From Bacteroidota bacterium (GTDB lineage Bacteria > Bacteroidota > Bacteroidia > Bacteroidales > Prolixibacteraceae), in NCBI GenBank assembly GCA_013203755.1, contig JABMPI010000609.1, positions 1 to 9,558 on the forward strand: a DNA stretch of 9,558 nt. The letters run 5' to 3'. Under the pieces are notes generated by a model, which was not told the DNA's origin, did not search any database, and saw only the letters and a list, made by a program, of their open reading frames with translations. Positions 1-7,161 of the stretch are shown one piece after another. Position 1 is the first letter of the stretch; the number at the start of each line of letters is the position of its first letter. The position numbers were made by a program, and so were the translations under genes.

Positions 1-417
1 GCAGTTGCAAAACCGGATGGTAATTTAATTGTACCTATAATAAAAAATGCAGATCAGCGAAATCTGGTTGGTCTGACAAAAGAGCTAAACCGCCTGGCTA
101 ATGCGGCACGCACAAATAAACTCGATCCTGATGAAATTCAGGGGGGAACATTTACAATTACTAATTTTGGTTCATTCCGAAATATAATTGGAACACCTAT
201 TATTAGTCAGCCGCAGGTTGCAATTTTGGCAACCGGAAGTATAGAAAAGAAACCTGCTGTGCTGGAAACTCCATCGGGAGATGTAATAGCAATCAGACAT
301 AAAATGTATTTGTCGCTCTCGTACGATCATCGGATTATTGATGGTGCCTTAGGTGGAGCATTCTTACGCAGAATCGCAGATATTCTTGAACAATTTGATA
401 CTAACCGTTCAATTTAA
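1..417 (+). CDS. Lipoamide acyltransferase (E2) of a 2-oxoacid dehydrogenase complex, 3' part
   Basis: This is the last 138 codons of an E2 gene whose start lies before the window; frame 1 is open from base 1. E2 forms the core of the complex and moves the acyl group from its lipoyl arm to CoA. What is visible is the C-terminal catalytic domain: the stretch GTFTITNFGSF (residues 49-59 of the fragment), GTPIISQPQVAIL (64-76), and the active-site motif DHRIIDG (109-115), with the catalytic His at residue 110 (bases 328-330) and the supporting Asp at 114. The lipoyl and E1/E3-binding domains are outside the window. The fused E1 gene starts 6 nt after the stop, so the two are almost certainly one operon, and this pairing suggests a branched-chain 2-oxoacid substrate rather than pyruvate. 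Substrate is inference; membership of the E2 family is firm. Confidence 0.95.
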   Translation, partial: AVAKPDGNLIVPIIKNADQRNLVGLTKELNRLANAARTNKLDPDEIQGGTFTITNFGSFRNIIGTPIISQPQVAILATGSIEKKPAVLETPSGDVIAIRHKMYLSLSYDHRIIDGALGGAFLRRIADILEQFDTNRSI

Positions 418-423
418 TTTTAG

Positions 424-2472
424 ATGAAGTATTTAGAAATACCGAAAATATTTTCCATTAAGAAAACGCCCAAAGAAACTTTGGAGAATTGGTTTAGATT
501 AATGACAATTGGTCGGGCAATTGATAATAAAGCACCCAATTATTTAAAACAAGCCATTGGCTGGTCCTACCATGCACCTTATGCGGGGCACGATGGAATT
601 CAGCTGGCCGTTGGTCAACATTTCGAAAAAAATAAAGATCACATGTATCTGTATTATCGCGAAATGCTAACTGCTATTGCTGCAGGAATGACCTCGGAAG
701 AGATAATTCTAAATGGAATATCCAAAGCAACAGATCCATCCAGCGGTGGACGACACATGTCAAACCATTTTGCGAAACCGGAATGGAATATCCACAGTGT
801 TTCTTCATCAACTGGAAATCATACTTTGCATGCAGTGGGTACTGCCAGAGCCATTAAATATTATGGCGAAAAAGCTGTTGCAATTAGCGGGCAAGGAGAA
901 TCTTCGGTTAGTGAAGGATATGTTTATGAAGCTATAAATGGAGCGGATAAAGAGGAACTTCCGGTAATTTTTGTGGTTCAGGATAATGGTTATGGAATTT
1001 CTGTTCCTAAAAAAGACCAGACTGCCAACCGTAAAGTGGCGAATAACTTTTCTGGATTTAAAAATCTCAGGATAATTCATTGCAATGGAAAAGATGTTTT
1101 CGATTCGATGAATGCAATGGCAGAAGCAAAACGTTATGCAATAGAAGAGTGTAAACCTGTTCTTTTGCAAGCCAATTGTGTACGAATGCATTCTCATTCA
1201 AATTCAGATGATCATCTGTTGTACAGAAGTAGTGCGGAAAGGAATTATGTTATGGATTATGATCCGCATGCAAAATTTAGGCGATTATTAGTTCGTTATA
1301 ACCGGTTTACCGAAGAGGAGCTTTTGGAAATTGAGGCAAGTGTAAAAGCTGAAATTAAAGTGTCTCATAAAGCGGCGATGAATGCACCGGATCCTGATCC
1401 GGCTTCTATTTACGACTTTGTTATTTCCGATCCTTATGTTTCTGAAAAATATCCCGAGGGATTGCATTCTGAGGAAGGTGAAAAGAAAAAATTGATTACC
1501 GGATTAAACGAAACTTTAAAAGCAGAATTCAGACACAATCCTGATACATTTATATGGGGGCAAGATATGGCCAATAAAGATAAAGGTGGAATCTTTAATG
1601 TGTCAAAAGGATTGCAACAAGAGTTCGGAGAAAAGCGGGTTTTTAATGCTCCAATTGCTGAAGACTTTATAATGGGAACTGCCAATGGAATGTCGCGATA
1701 CAACAAAAAAATAAGGGTAGTAGTTGAAGGAGCGGAGTTTGCCGATTATTTTTGGCCGGCAATGGAGCAGTATGTTGATACCAGTCACGACTACTGGCGA
1801 TCGAACGGAAAATTTTCTCCCAACATCACCATTCGCCTGGCCTCGGGTGGTTATATCGGAGGAGGAATGTATCATTCACAAAATATTGAAGGTTCGTTGG
1901 CTTCTATTCCCGGAGTACGAATTGTATATCCTTCGTTTGCTGATGATGCTGCAGGATTGTTGAGGACTGCAATGCGATCGGAAGGATTAACCATGTTTAT
2001 GGAGCCAAAAACTTTATATCAAGATCCAAAAGCAGCAACTGTAATACCCGATGATTTTGAAGTTCCTTTTGGGAAAGCCAGAATTAGAAAAGAGGGTGAC
2101 GAACTTACCATTATTACCTACGGAAATACAACACATTTGTGTTTAGATGCGGCTTCTAAACTTCAGGAAGAGGGGATAAATGCTGAGGTTATTGATCTTC
2201 GTTCGCTAGTTCCTTTGGATGAAGAGGCTATTCTAAAATCGGTAAAGAAAACCAATAGAGTTTTGCTGGTTCATGAAGATAAAGTGCATGGTGGTTTTGG
2301 TGGCGAATTGAGTGCCATTATTACCGAAAAAGCTTTTGAATATTTAGATGCTCCAATTCGAAGAGTTGGTTCACCATTTACGCCGGTGGGTTTTAATCGT
2401 ATACTGGAAAGGGCAATCTTACCAAATGCCGATATTATTTATAAAGCAGCTAAAGATTTAATTTCATATTAA
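424..2472 (+). CDS. Fused E1 alpha/beta subunit of branched-chain 2-oxoacid dehydrogenase
   Basis: The 682-residue protein joins the E1 alpha and beta chains of the thiamine-diphosphate-dependent decarboxylase that feeds acyl groups to E2 (2-oxoisovalerate dehydrogenase type, EC 1.2.4.4, a fusion known from Bacteroidota). Residues about 15-320 are the alpha part, with a GQGES...QDNGYGIS cofactor region (156-193) and the RMHSHSNSD loop (254-262) typical of E1 alpha. Residues about 355-530 are the beta pyrimidine-binding domain, with PIAEDF (Glu413, the expected thiamine-activating Glu) and GGMYHSQN (His484). About 550-680 is the transketolase C-terminal domain. The cofactor motif has Gln157 where the usual GDG has Asp, and two more residues before the SEG triplet. 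The ATG at 424 is 6 nt after the E2 stop; the flavodoxin gene follows after 10 nt. No separate beta gene is needed. Family is certain; the exact substrate is inferred. Confidence 0.93.
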   Translation: MKYLEIPKIFSIKKTPKETLENWFRLMTIGRAIDNKAPNYLKQAIGWSYHAPYAGHDGIQLAVGQHFEKNKDHMYLYYREMLTAIAAGMTSEEIILNGISKATDPSSGGRHMSNHFAKPEWNIHSVSSSTGNHTLHAVGTARAIKYYGEKAVAISGQGESSVSEGYVYEAINGADKEELPVIFVVQDNGYGISVPKKDQTANRKVANNFSGFKNLRIIHCNGKDVFDSMNAMAEAKRYAIEECKPVLLQANCVRMHSHSNSDDHLLYRSSAERNYVMDYDPHAKFRRLLVRYNRFTEEELLEIEASVKAEIKVSHKAAMNAPDPDPASIYDFVISDPYVSEKYPEGLHSEEGEKKKLITGLNETLKAEFRHNPDTFIWGQDMANKDKGGIFNVSKGLQQEFGEKRVFNAPIAEDFIMGTANGMSRYNKKIRVVVEGAEFADYFWPAMEQYVDTSHDYWRSNGKFSPNITIRLASGGYIGGGMYHSQNIEGSLASIPGVRIVYPSFADDAAGLLRTAMRSEGLTMFMEPKTLYQDPKAATVIPDDFEVPFGKARIRKEGDELTIITYGNTTHLCLDAASKLQEEGINAEVIDLRSLVPLDEEAILKSVKKTNRVLLVHEDKVHGGFGGELSAIITEKAFEYLDAPIRRVGSPFTPVGFNRILERAILPNADIIYKAAKDLISY

Positions 2473-2482
2473 AATAAAAACA

Positions 2483-2989
2483 ATGGGAAAAACAGCCATA
2501 ATATATAGTTTCAATACACAAAAATCGAAAAAAGTTGCTGAGAAAATAATTGCTGCATTTGGAGAATCAAATATTGAAGCAGTTAATGCAGAAGAACTTA
2601 CCAAAGAGGTATTTGAAAATTTTGATAATTTTATTTTAAGCTCACCAACCTGGTTCGACGGTGAACTTCCAAATTACTGGGACGAATTTGTGCCAGACCT
2701 GGAAGAGATGGATTTATCTGGTAAAACATTTGCTGTTTTTGGTTTAGGCGATCAAAAAGGATACCCGGAAAATTTTTGCGATGCAATAGGTATTTTAGTT
2801 GGAATACTTGAGGAGTGTGGAGCAAAGATTATTGGCTTTACAAGTTTAGCAGGTTATAGTTATGAATCTTCCAGAGCTGAGAGAGGTGGCCAATTTGTTG
2901 GGCTTCCAATTGACCAGGAAAATCAGGCACGATTGACACAAGGAAGAATAGAAAGTTGGGTTGCTCAACTTAAAAAAGAGATAAAGTAA
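2483..2989 (+). CDS. Long-chain flavodoxin
   Basis: A 168-residue FMN-binding electron carrier of the soluble cytoplasmic flavodoxin family. Seen in the sequence: the first beta strand TAIIYSF (4-10) leading into the phosphate loop; the SPTWFDGELP segment (54-63), whose Trp57 should stack on the isoalloxazine ring; GLGDQKGYPENFCDA (87-101), with Tyr94 on the other face of the flavin; and the extra loop around 117-150 followed by a helix ending in WVAQLKKEI, which marks the long-chain class. The phosphate loop reads FNTQKS where flavodoxins normally have (S/T)xTGxT, so the glycine is replaced by Gln13. The ATG at 2483 lies 10 nt after the E1 stop behind an A-rich stretch, and the gene is the last before the 3010-3040 terminator, so it is probably the third gene of the dehydrogenase operon. 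The redox partner is not shown by the sequence. Confidence 0.93.
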   Translation: MGKTAIIYSFNTQKSKKVAEKIIAAFGESNIEAVNAEELTKEVFENFDNFILSSPTWFDGELPNYWDEFVPDLEEMDLSGKTFAVFGLGDQKGYPENFCDAIGILVGILEECGAKIIGFTSLAGYSYESSRAERGGQFVGLPIDQENQARLTQGRIESWVAQLKKEIK

Positions 2990-3009
2990 ATATTTATTTA
3001 ATGATATTT

Positions 3010-3046
3010 AAAGGCTGCTTGTTAATAACAAGCAGCCTTTGTTGTA
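3010..3046 (+). terminator. Strong hairpin terminator of the E2-E1-flavodoxin operon
   Basis: A perfect 14-bp inverted repeat, AAAGGCTGCTTGTT at 3010-3023 and its exact complement at 3027-3040, encloses a 3-nt loop (AAT). It starts 20 nt after the flavodoxin stop. The downstream tail is only moderately T-rich (CCTTTGTTGTATTG), but the stem is GC-containing and perfect, and it sits exactly where the operon should end. Confidence 0.88.
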
Positions 3047-3486
3047 TTGTTTAATTTATTTGATCAATGAATACTAATGAAGAAAACTAAATATTATTAT
3101 CAGTAAAATCATTAAAACAGTACTTGTACAAATGTAATATTTTGCAAAAATGCCCATTGAGTATATTACTTTGTAATTGAATAAATATTCATTTAGTATG
3201 TATATCGACTTGCAAAAGCATTAAAATCAGCAGATTGCAAAATTGTATGTCCTGTATTACAAATGTAATATAAAGCATCTGTGTAATTATTTTAAGACGT
3301 GTTTAAAAAATAGAGTAAATTAAAATTCAATTTTAAGCCCTGCATTTAATTCATTTTTAAATAGAGCAAGGAAATCGACTTGATTATTGTTAAGTACAAT
3401 TCAGTATTGAATAGGGATAATTATTAATTTATTTATGGAATCCACTAAATTCATTGATGTTTAGTTTTCAAATACGTTTTATTGAT
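3041..3486. other. Gene-free, AT-rich spacer upstream of pyrG
   Basis: No convincing coding frame is present on either strand in this part of the 534-nt gap between flavodoxin and pyrG. It holds three copies of TTGCAAAA (3142-3149, 3210-3217, 3235-3242), a 13-bp direct repeat ACAAATGTAATAT (3128-3140 and 3259-3271), two ATTAC/GTAAT inverted pairs (3165-3177 and 3256-3269), and an 8-1-8 palindrome TTAAAATT-C-AATTTTAA (3320-3336). The density suggests a regulatory region or the remains of one, but in DNA this rich in A and T some of these will be chance. No riboswitch or small RNA could be recognised. Confidence 0.5.
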
Positions 3487-3494
3487 TAATTTTG
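3461..3494 (+). promoter_or_regulatory. Probable primary-sigma promoter of pyrG-yidC
   Basis: TAATTTTG at 3487-3494 matches the Bacteroidota -7 element TAnnTTTG exactly. The -33 box is poor: TTAG at 3461-3464 is 22 nt upstream and matches TTTG in three of four places. Transcription would start near 3500, giving a leader of only about 20-25 nt before the TTG start codon. It is the best placed match close to the gene. Confidence 0.5.
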
Positions 3495-3523
3495 TGTTTT
3501 TTAGAAACAAAAACTATTAGAAA

Positions 3524-4432
3524 TTGTCTGAAACAAGATACATATTCGTTACAGGTGGAGTTACTTCATCATTGGGAAAAGGTATTTTAGCTTCGTCGCT
3601 TGCAAAATTATTGCAGTCGCGCGGCTACAGTGTTACAATCCAGAAGCTCGATCCATACTTAAACGTTGATCCGGGAACATTAAATCCGTATGAGCACGGT
3701 GAGTGTTTTGTTACTGAAGATGGGGCTGAGACAGACCTTGATTTGGGGCATTACGAACGTTTTTTAAACGAACCTACTTCACAAGCAAATAATGTAACTA
3801 CCGGTAGAATTTATCAGTCGGTAATTAGCAAGGAGCGCCGTGGAGACTACCTTGGAAAAACGGTTCAGATTATTCCACATATTACCGACGAGATTAAACG
3901 CAGAATAAAAATCCTTGGTTCTAAAGGAAAATACGACATAGTAATTACTGAAATTGGAGGTACAGTTGGCGATATTGAATCTCTTCCTTACATTGAATCT
4001 GTTCGTCAGTTAAAATGGGAATTGGGACACAAAGCCTTGGTTATTCATTTAACACTGGTTCCTTATTTGTCAGCAACTGGAGAATTAAAAACCAAACCAA
4101 CGCAGCATTCAGTAAAACAATTGCTTGAAGAGGGAGTTCAGCCAGATATATTGGTATTGCGTACCGAATACGATATTAATATTTCTATTCGCAAAAAAGT
4201 TGCATTGTTTTGTAATGTAGCCTTGGAATCAGTGGTTCAATCCATTAATGTTCCTACAATTTATGAGGTTCCAATAAAAATGTTGGAAGAGAAATTGGAT
4301 TTAACGGTTTTGAAAAAGTTGGATCTTCCTATTAAAGAAAAAATTAGACCTTTCGTTATGGAATGGATTTTTGACACGCTTGAAAAATCCAACCCAAACC
4401 GTAGAAATCGGGATAATTGGAAAATATGTTGA
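3524..4432 (+). CDS. pyrG: CTP synthase, N-terminal synthetase part (frameshifted end)
   Basis: This 302-codon frame holds the amidoligase (synthetase) domain that binds ATP and UTP. The N terminus SETRYIFVTGG leads into the P-loop GGVTSSLGKGI (residues 11-21), followed by the family blocks KLDPYLNVDPG, NPYEHGECFVTEDGAETDLDLGHYERF and EIGGTVGDIES. The start is the TTG at 3524: an in-frame TAG stands at 3518-3520, only one codon upstream, and the next residues are exactly those expected after the initiator, so no ATG start is possible without losing the conserved first strand. Residues 274-302 (from base 4343) are out of the family frame and end at the premature stop. A product ending here would lack the glutaminase domain and could at best use free ammonia. 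Confidence 0.85.
   Translation: MSETRYIFVTGGVTSSLGKGILASSLAKLLQSRGYSVTIQKLDPYLNVDPGTLNPYEHGECFVTEDGAETDLDLGHYERFLNEPTSQANNVTTGRIYQSVISKERRGDYLGKTVQIIPHITDEIKRRIKILGSKGKYDIVITEIGGTVGDIESLPYIESVRQLKWELGHKALVIHLTLVPYLSATGELKTKPTQHSVKQLLEEGVQPDILVLRTEYDINISIRKKVALFCNVALESVVQSINVPTIYEVPIKMLEEKLDLTVLKKLDLPIKEKIRPFVMEWIFDTLEKSNPNRRNRDNWKIC
4338..4343 (+). other. A6 run: site of the pyrG frame change
   Basis: Six A residues between G4337 and T4344. Upstream of it the frame starting at 3524 matches CTP synthase; downstream the family sequence is one base further on. Dropping a single A restores a full reading frame and the expected distance from the KKLDLP block to the conserved Trp (bases 4359-4361). 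Confidence 0.8.
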
Positions 4433-5135
4433 ATTGCACGATGCATATAAATCGATTGTGGAAGCTTTAATTCATGCCGGAGCCGAAAACCGTTGCAAAG
4501 TAAACGTTAAATGGATTCACTCTGAAACAATTAAAACTGAGAATGCAGCTGAATTATTTTTGGGATTGAATGGAATGATAGTTGCTCCGGGATTTGGTCA
4601 TCGAGGAATGAGAGGAAAAATTTTGGCAGCTAAATATGCGCGCGAAAACAATGTTCCTTACTTAGGAATTTGTTTGGGAATGCAAGTAGCTGTAATTGAA
4701 TTTGCCAGAAACGTACTAAAATTAGAAGATGCCGATTCTTCTGAAATGAATCATAAAACGGCGCATCCGGTAATTGATTTAATGGAGGAACAAAAAGGGA
4801 TTACCGATTTTGGCGGAACCATGCGTTTAGGAGCTTACGAATGTAAAATTATTGACGAAAATTCGAAAGTTTACAAAGCTTATAACAAATTAACAATTTT
4901 TGAAAGACATCGTCACCGTTATGAATTTAACGAAAATTACAGAGAACAATTTATAAAAGCAGGAATGGTTCCCACCGGAATAAATCCTGAAACCGATTTG
5001 GTTGAGATTATTGAAATACCGAAACATAAATGGTTTGTTGGAGTTCAGTTTCATCCTGAATACCGCAGTACAGTTCTAAATCCACACCCGGTGTTTGTAG
5101 ATTTTATTAAAAACTCGATAGTAGAAGAAAAATAG
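4344..5135 (+). CDS. pyrG: CTP synthase, C-terminal glutaminase part (continues after the frameshift)
   Basis: The +1 frame from 4344 supplies the interdomain linker (LDLSLWNGFLTRLKNP) and the class-I glutamine amidotransferase domain, which releases ammonia from glutamine for the synthetase half. Landmarks are GIIGKYVELHDAYKS at the domain start, the oxyanion and nucleophile region APGFGHRG...YLGICLGMQ with the catalytic Cys at bases 4671-4673, and the GVQFHPEY motif with His at 5052-5054 and Glu at 5058-5060. All three triad residues are present and the stop at 5133-5135 is in the usual place. A TTG at 4371 is the first plausible start inside this frame, but it falls within the linker, so independent initiation is unlikely to be the normal state. 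Confidence 0.85.
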   Translation, partial: LDLSLWNGFLTRLKNPTQTVEIGIIGKYVELHDAYKSIVEALIHAGAENRCKVNVKWIHSETIKTENAAELFLGLNGMIVAPGFGHRGMRGKILAAKYARENNVPYLGICLGMQVAVIEFARNVLKLEDADSSEMNHKTAHPVIDLMEEQKGITDFGGTMRLGAYECKIIDENSKVYKAYNKLTIFERHRHRYEFNENYREQFIKAGMVPTGINPETDLVEIIEIPKHKWFVGVQFHPEYRSTVLNPHPVFVDFIKNSIVEEK

Positions 5136-5137
5136 AA

Positions 5138-7054
5138 ATGGATAAAAAATCAATAATTGGAATAGGAATCATATTTGCAATCCTGGTTGTGTTTTCGCTT
5201 TTAAACCAGCCATCGAAAGAAGAGATTGAAGCAACAAAAAGGAAAAGAGATTCCATTGCAATTGTAGATGCAGGAATTGCATTACAACAGCAAAAAATAC
5301 AAGAGCAACAAACGGCTCAGCAGTTAATTATAAACAGTAACGACACCGCATTTAGAGAAAAAGCATTACAAAATAAAATTGATGAATATGGAGTTTTTGG
5401 TGCCAATGCAGTTGGTGAAGAAACTTTTCATACCATTGAAAATAATTTAATGAAAATTACTTTCTCTAATAAAGGGGGAAGAATTTATTCAGTTGAATTA
5501 AAAGATTACCAAACTCACGATTCGTTGCCCCTGATACTTTTCGATGGGCCGAAAACACTTTTTGGATTAAACTTCTTTGCTCAGAATAGAAGCATTCAAA
5601 CCGACCAGCTTTTTTTTAATAAAGTTGGCAGTAAAAATAATGTAGTTGTTTCTGGTCCTGAAATTAAAAAAGGGTATGAAGGAAAAATAAAATTTAATAA
5701 AGAAAATCCAGGAGGAAAAGAGTCAATTACCTTCCGGTTGGAAGTTGCTCCTGGTAAATACATGGAGTATGTATATACATTAGAATACAATTCCTTTTTG
5801 GTTGATTTTGATTTGAATCTGCAGGGAATGAATCAATTTATTGCTTCAAATCAGCCGTATTTAAACTTTAGTTGGTCGTATGACGTTCCTCGGCAGGAAC
5901 GCGTGTCTAAATTCGGCGAAGACCGCTATACAAATATTTCTTATAAGTACTTCGAAGATGAAGTTGATAACCTGGGGCAAAATAAATCGGATGAAGAAAG
6001 TTTAAGTACCCGTGTAAAATGGATTGGCTTTAAACAGTTGTTTTTTAGTTCAACAATTATTGCTGATGAATCTTTTCCAAACGCTGAAATTCGTCAAAAT
6101 AAGTTTGAAGATAACAATGATTATCTGGCAAACTTTTATGCTGATATTGCTTTCCCATATCAGGGAAGTCAAAACGAGACTATTGGGATGCAATTCTTTT
6201 TTGGTCCAAATCATTATCAAACATTAAAACAGTATGACAACGGATTAGAGCGTCAGGTATATTTGGGTTATCCTGTTGTACGCGAAGTAAACCGTTTTGT
6301 TATCATTCCAATATTTAACTTCTTAAGAAAATACATCGGTAATTTTGGTTTAATTATATTACTCCTTACCATCTTTATTAAATCAGTTTTATTCCCGTTT
6401 ACCTACAAGTCGTATATGTCGCAGGCCAAAATGCGTGCATTAAAACCTGAAATTGATGAGATAACTGAAAAGTTTGGGAAAGATAAAGCGATGGAAAAAC
6501 AACAAGCAACCATGGCTCTTTATAAAAAGGCGGGAGTAAATCCGATGGGTGGTTGTTTGCCCATGTTGCTTCAATTCCCGATTCTTATTGCTATGTTCTT
6601 TTTCTTTCCTACTTCAATTGAATTAAGACAAGAAAGTTTCCTTTGGGCTACAGATTTATCGACTTACGATTCTATATTAAATCTTCCTTTTCATATTCCG
6701 GCTTATGGCGACCATGTTAGTTTGTTCTGTTTATTAATGACAATTACAACTGTTTTCTCAACCAAATTAAGCCAACAATCACAAGCAAGTAGTGCTATGC
6801 CGGGAATGAAAACCATGATGTATATGATGCCGGTAATGTTCCTGTTTATTTTAAATAACTACTCTGCCGGATTAAGTTACTACTACTTTTTAGCAAACTT
6901 AATTACTATTGGACAAACCTATTTAATTCGCTCGTTTGTTGATGAAGATAAAGTTCGGGCTCAACTACAGGTAAATAAAAAGAAACCGGTAAAAAGGTCA
7001 AATTTTCAGAAACGGTTGGAAGATATGGCTAAACAACGCGGTGTTAAAAAATAG
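5138..7054 (+). CDS. yidC: Membrane protein insertase YidC
   Basis: This 638-residue inner-membrane protein of the YidC/Oxa1/Alb3 family inserts and folds membrane proteins, alone or with SecYEG. An N-terminal membrane anchor (about residues 5-23) is followed by a Gln-rich, probably helical stretch (about 47-63) and a large periplasmic beta domain (about 90-375). The conserved insertase core follows: membrane segment 2 around 400-420, with Lys415 where E. coli has the hydrophilic-groove Arg; the cytoplasmic hairpin YKSYMSQAKMRALKPEI; GVNPMGGCLPMLLQFPI (466-482) starting segment 3; and two or three more segments between about 525 and 597. The tail (601-638) is strongly basic, as expected for contact with ribosomes. 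The ATG at 5138 is 2 nt after the pyrG stop, so it is very probably cotranscribed with pyrG and depends on the promoter before it. Confidence 0.96.
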   Translation: MDKKSIIGIGIIFAILVVFSLLNQPSKEEIEATKRKRDSIAIVDAGIALQQQKIQEQQTAQQLIINSNDTAFREKALQNKIDEYGVFGANAVGEETFHTIENNLMKITFSNKGGRIYSVELKDYQTHDSLPLILFDGPKTLFGLNFFAQNRSIQTDQLFFNKVGSKNNVVVSGPEIKKGYEGKIKFNKENPGGKESITFRLEVAPGKYMEYVYTLEYNSFLVDFDLNLQGMNQFIASNQPYLNFSWSYDVPRQERVSKFGEDRYTNISYKYFEDEVDNLGQNKSDEESLSTRVKWIGFKQLFFSSTIIADESFPNAEIRQNKFEDNNDYLANFYADIAFPYQGSQNETIGMQFFFGPNHYQTLKQYDNGLERQVYLGYPVVREVNRFVIIPIFNFLRKYIGNFGLIILLLTIFIKSVLFPFTYKSYMSQAKMRALKPEIDEITEKFGKDKAMEKQQATMALYKKAGVNPMGGCLPMLLQFPILIAMFFFFPTSIELRQESFLWATDLSTYDSILNLPFHIPAYGDHVSLFCLLMTITTVFSTKLSQQSQASSAMPGMKTMMYMMPVMFLFILNNYSAGLSYYYFLANLITIGQTYLIRSFVDEDKVRAQLQVNKKKPVKRSNFQKRLEDMAKQRGVKK

Positions 7055-7076
7055 ATTATAATTTGATTATATATTG

Positions 7077-7112
7077 AAGAGGATTGCAGTTTTGTAATCC
7101 TCTTTATTTTTG
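7077..7112 (+). terminator. Hairpin terminator after yidC
   Basis: Stem AAGAGGATTGCA (7077-7088) pairs with TGTAATCCTCTT (7093-7104) over 12 bp with one G-U pair, around a 4-nt loop GTTT. It is followed by TATTTTTG, a short T-rich tail. It starts 22 nt after the yidC stop. Confidence 0.85.
7083..7112 (+). promoter_or_regulatory. Possible promoter of the Spy-like gene, overlapping the yidC terminator
   Basis: TATTTTTG at 7105-7112 fits the TAnnTTTG -7 element, and ATTG at 7083-7086 matches three of four bases of the -33 TTTG with an 18-nt spacer. It lies in the stem and T-tail of the yidC terminator, so the match may simply reflect the T-tract. It would give a leader of about 100 nt. Confidence 0.25.
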
Positions 7113-7161
7113 CCTTAAATTTCGATTTATTGTTTTCTTTTTTAGTTCATTTTAAACCTTT

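Larger units (their letters stand above)
3524..5135 (+). pseudogene. pyrG: CTP synthase gene, frameshifted as written (whole locus)
   Basis: The locus encodes CTP synthase, which aminates UTP to CTP using glutamine and ATP. Read as written it is broken: the first frame is CTP synthase-like to Lys273 and then runs 29 unrelated codons to a stop at 4430-4432, while the family sequence continues in the +1 frame. The switch lies at the A6 run 4338-4343 (GAAAAAATTAG). Removing one A gives KEK-LDLSLWNGFLTRLKNP, which fits the family linker, and a joined protein of 536 residues, the normal length. The joined active-site residues would be Cys383, His510 and Glu512. Because both halves are otherwise intact and the gene is usually essential, a base-count error in the run is the likeliest cause; a real mutation or recoding by slippage is possible. 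yidC starts 2 nt after the stop. Confidence 0.85.

Noticed and set aside
808..1197. Open frame on the minus strand inside the E1 gene
   Set aside because: It lies opposite strongly conserved enzyme sequence, shows no domain or signal, and is rich in residues expected from antisense reading. The same applies to other short antisense frames within E1, pyrG, yidC and the beta-helix gene.
4364..4373. T5 run (ATTTTTGAC) as the site of the pyrG frameshift
   Set aside because: Removing one T also joins the frames, but leaves the Trp too close to RLKNP. Switching at the A6 run gives WNGFLTRLKNP and the family spacing on both sides, so the A run is the better site.
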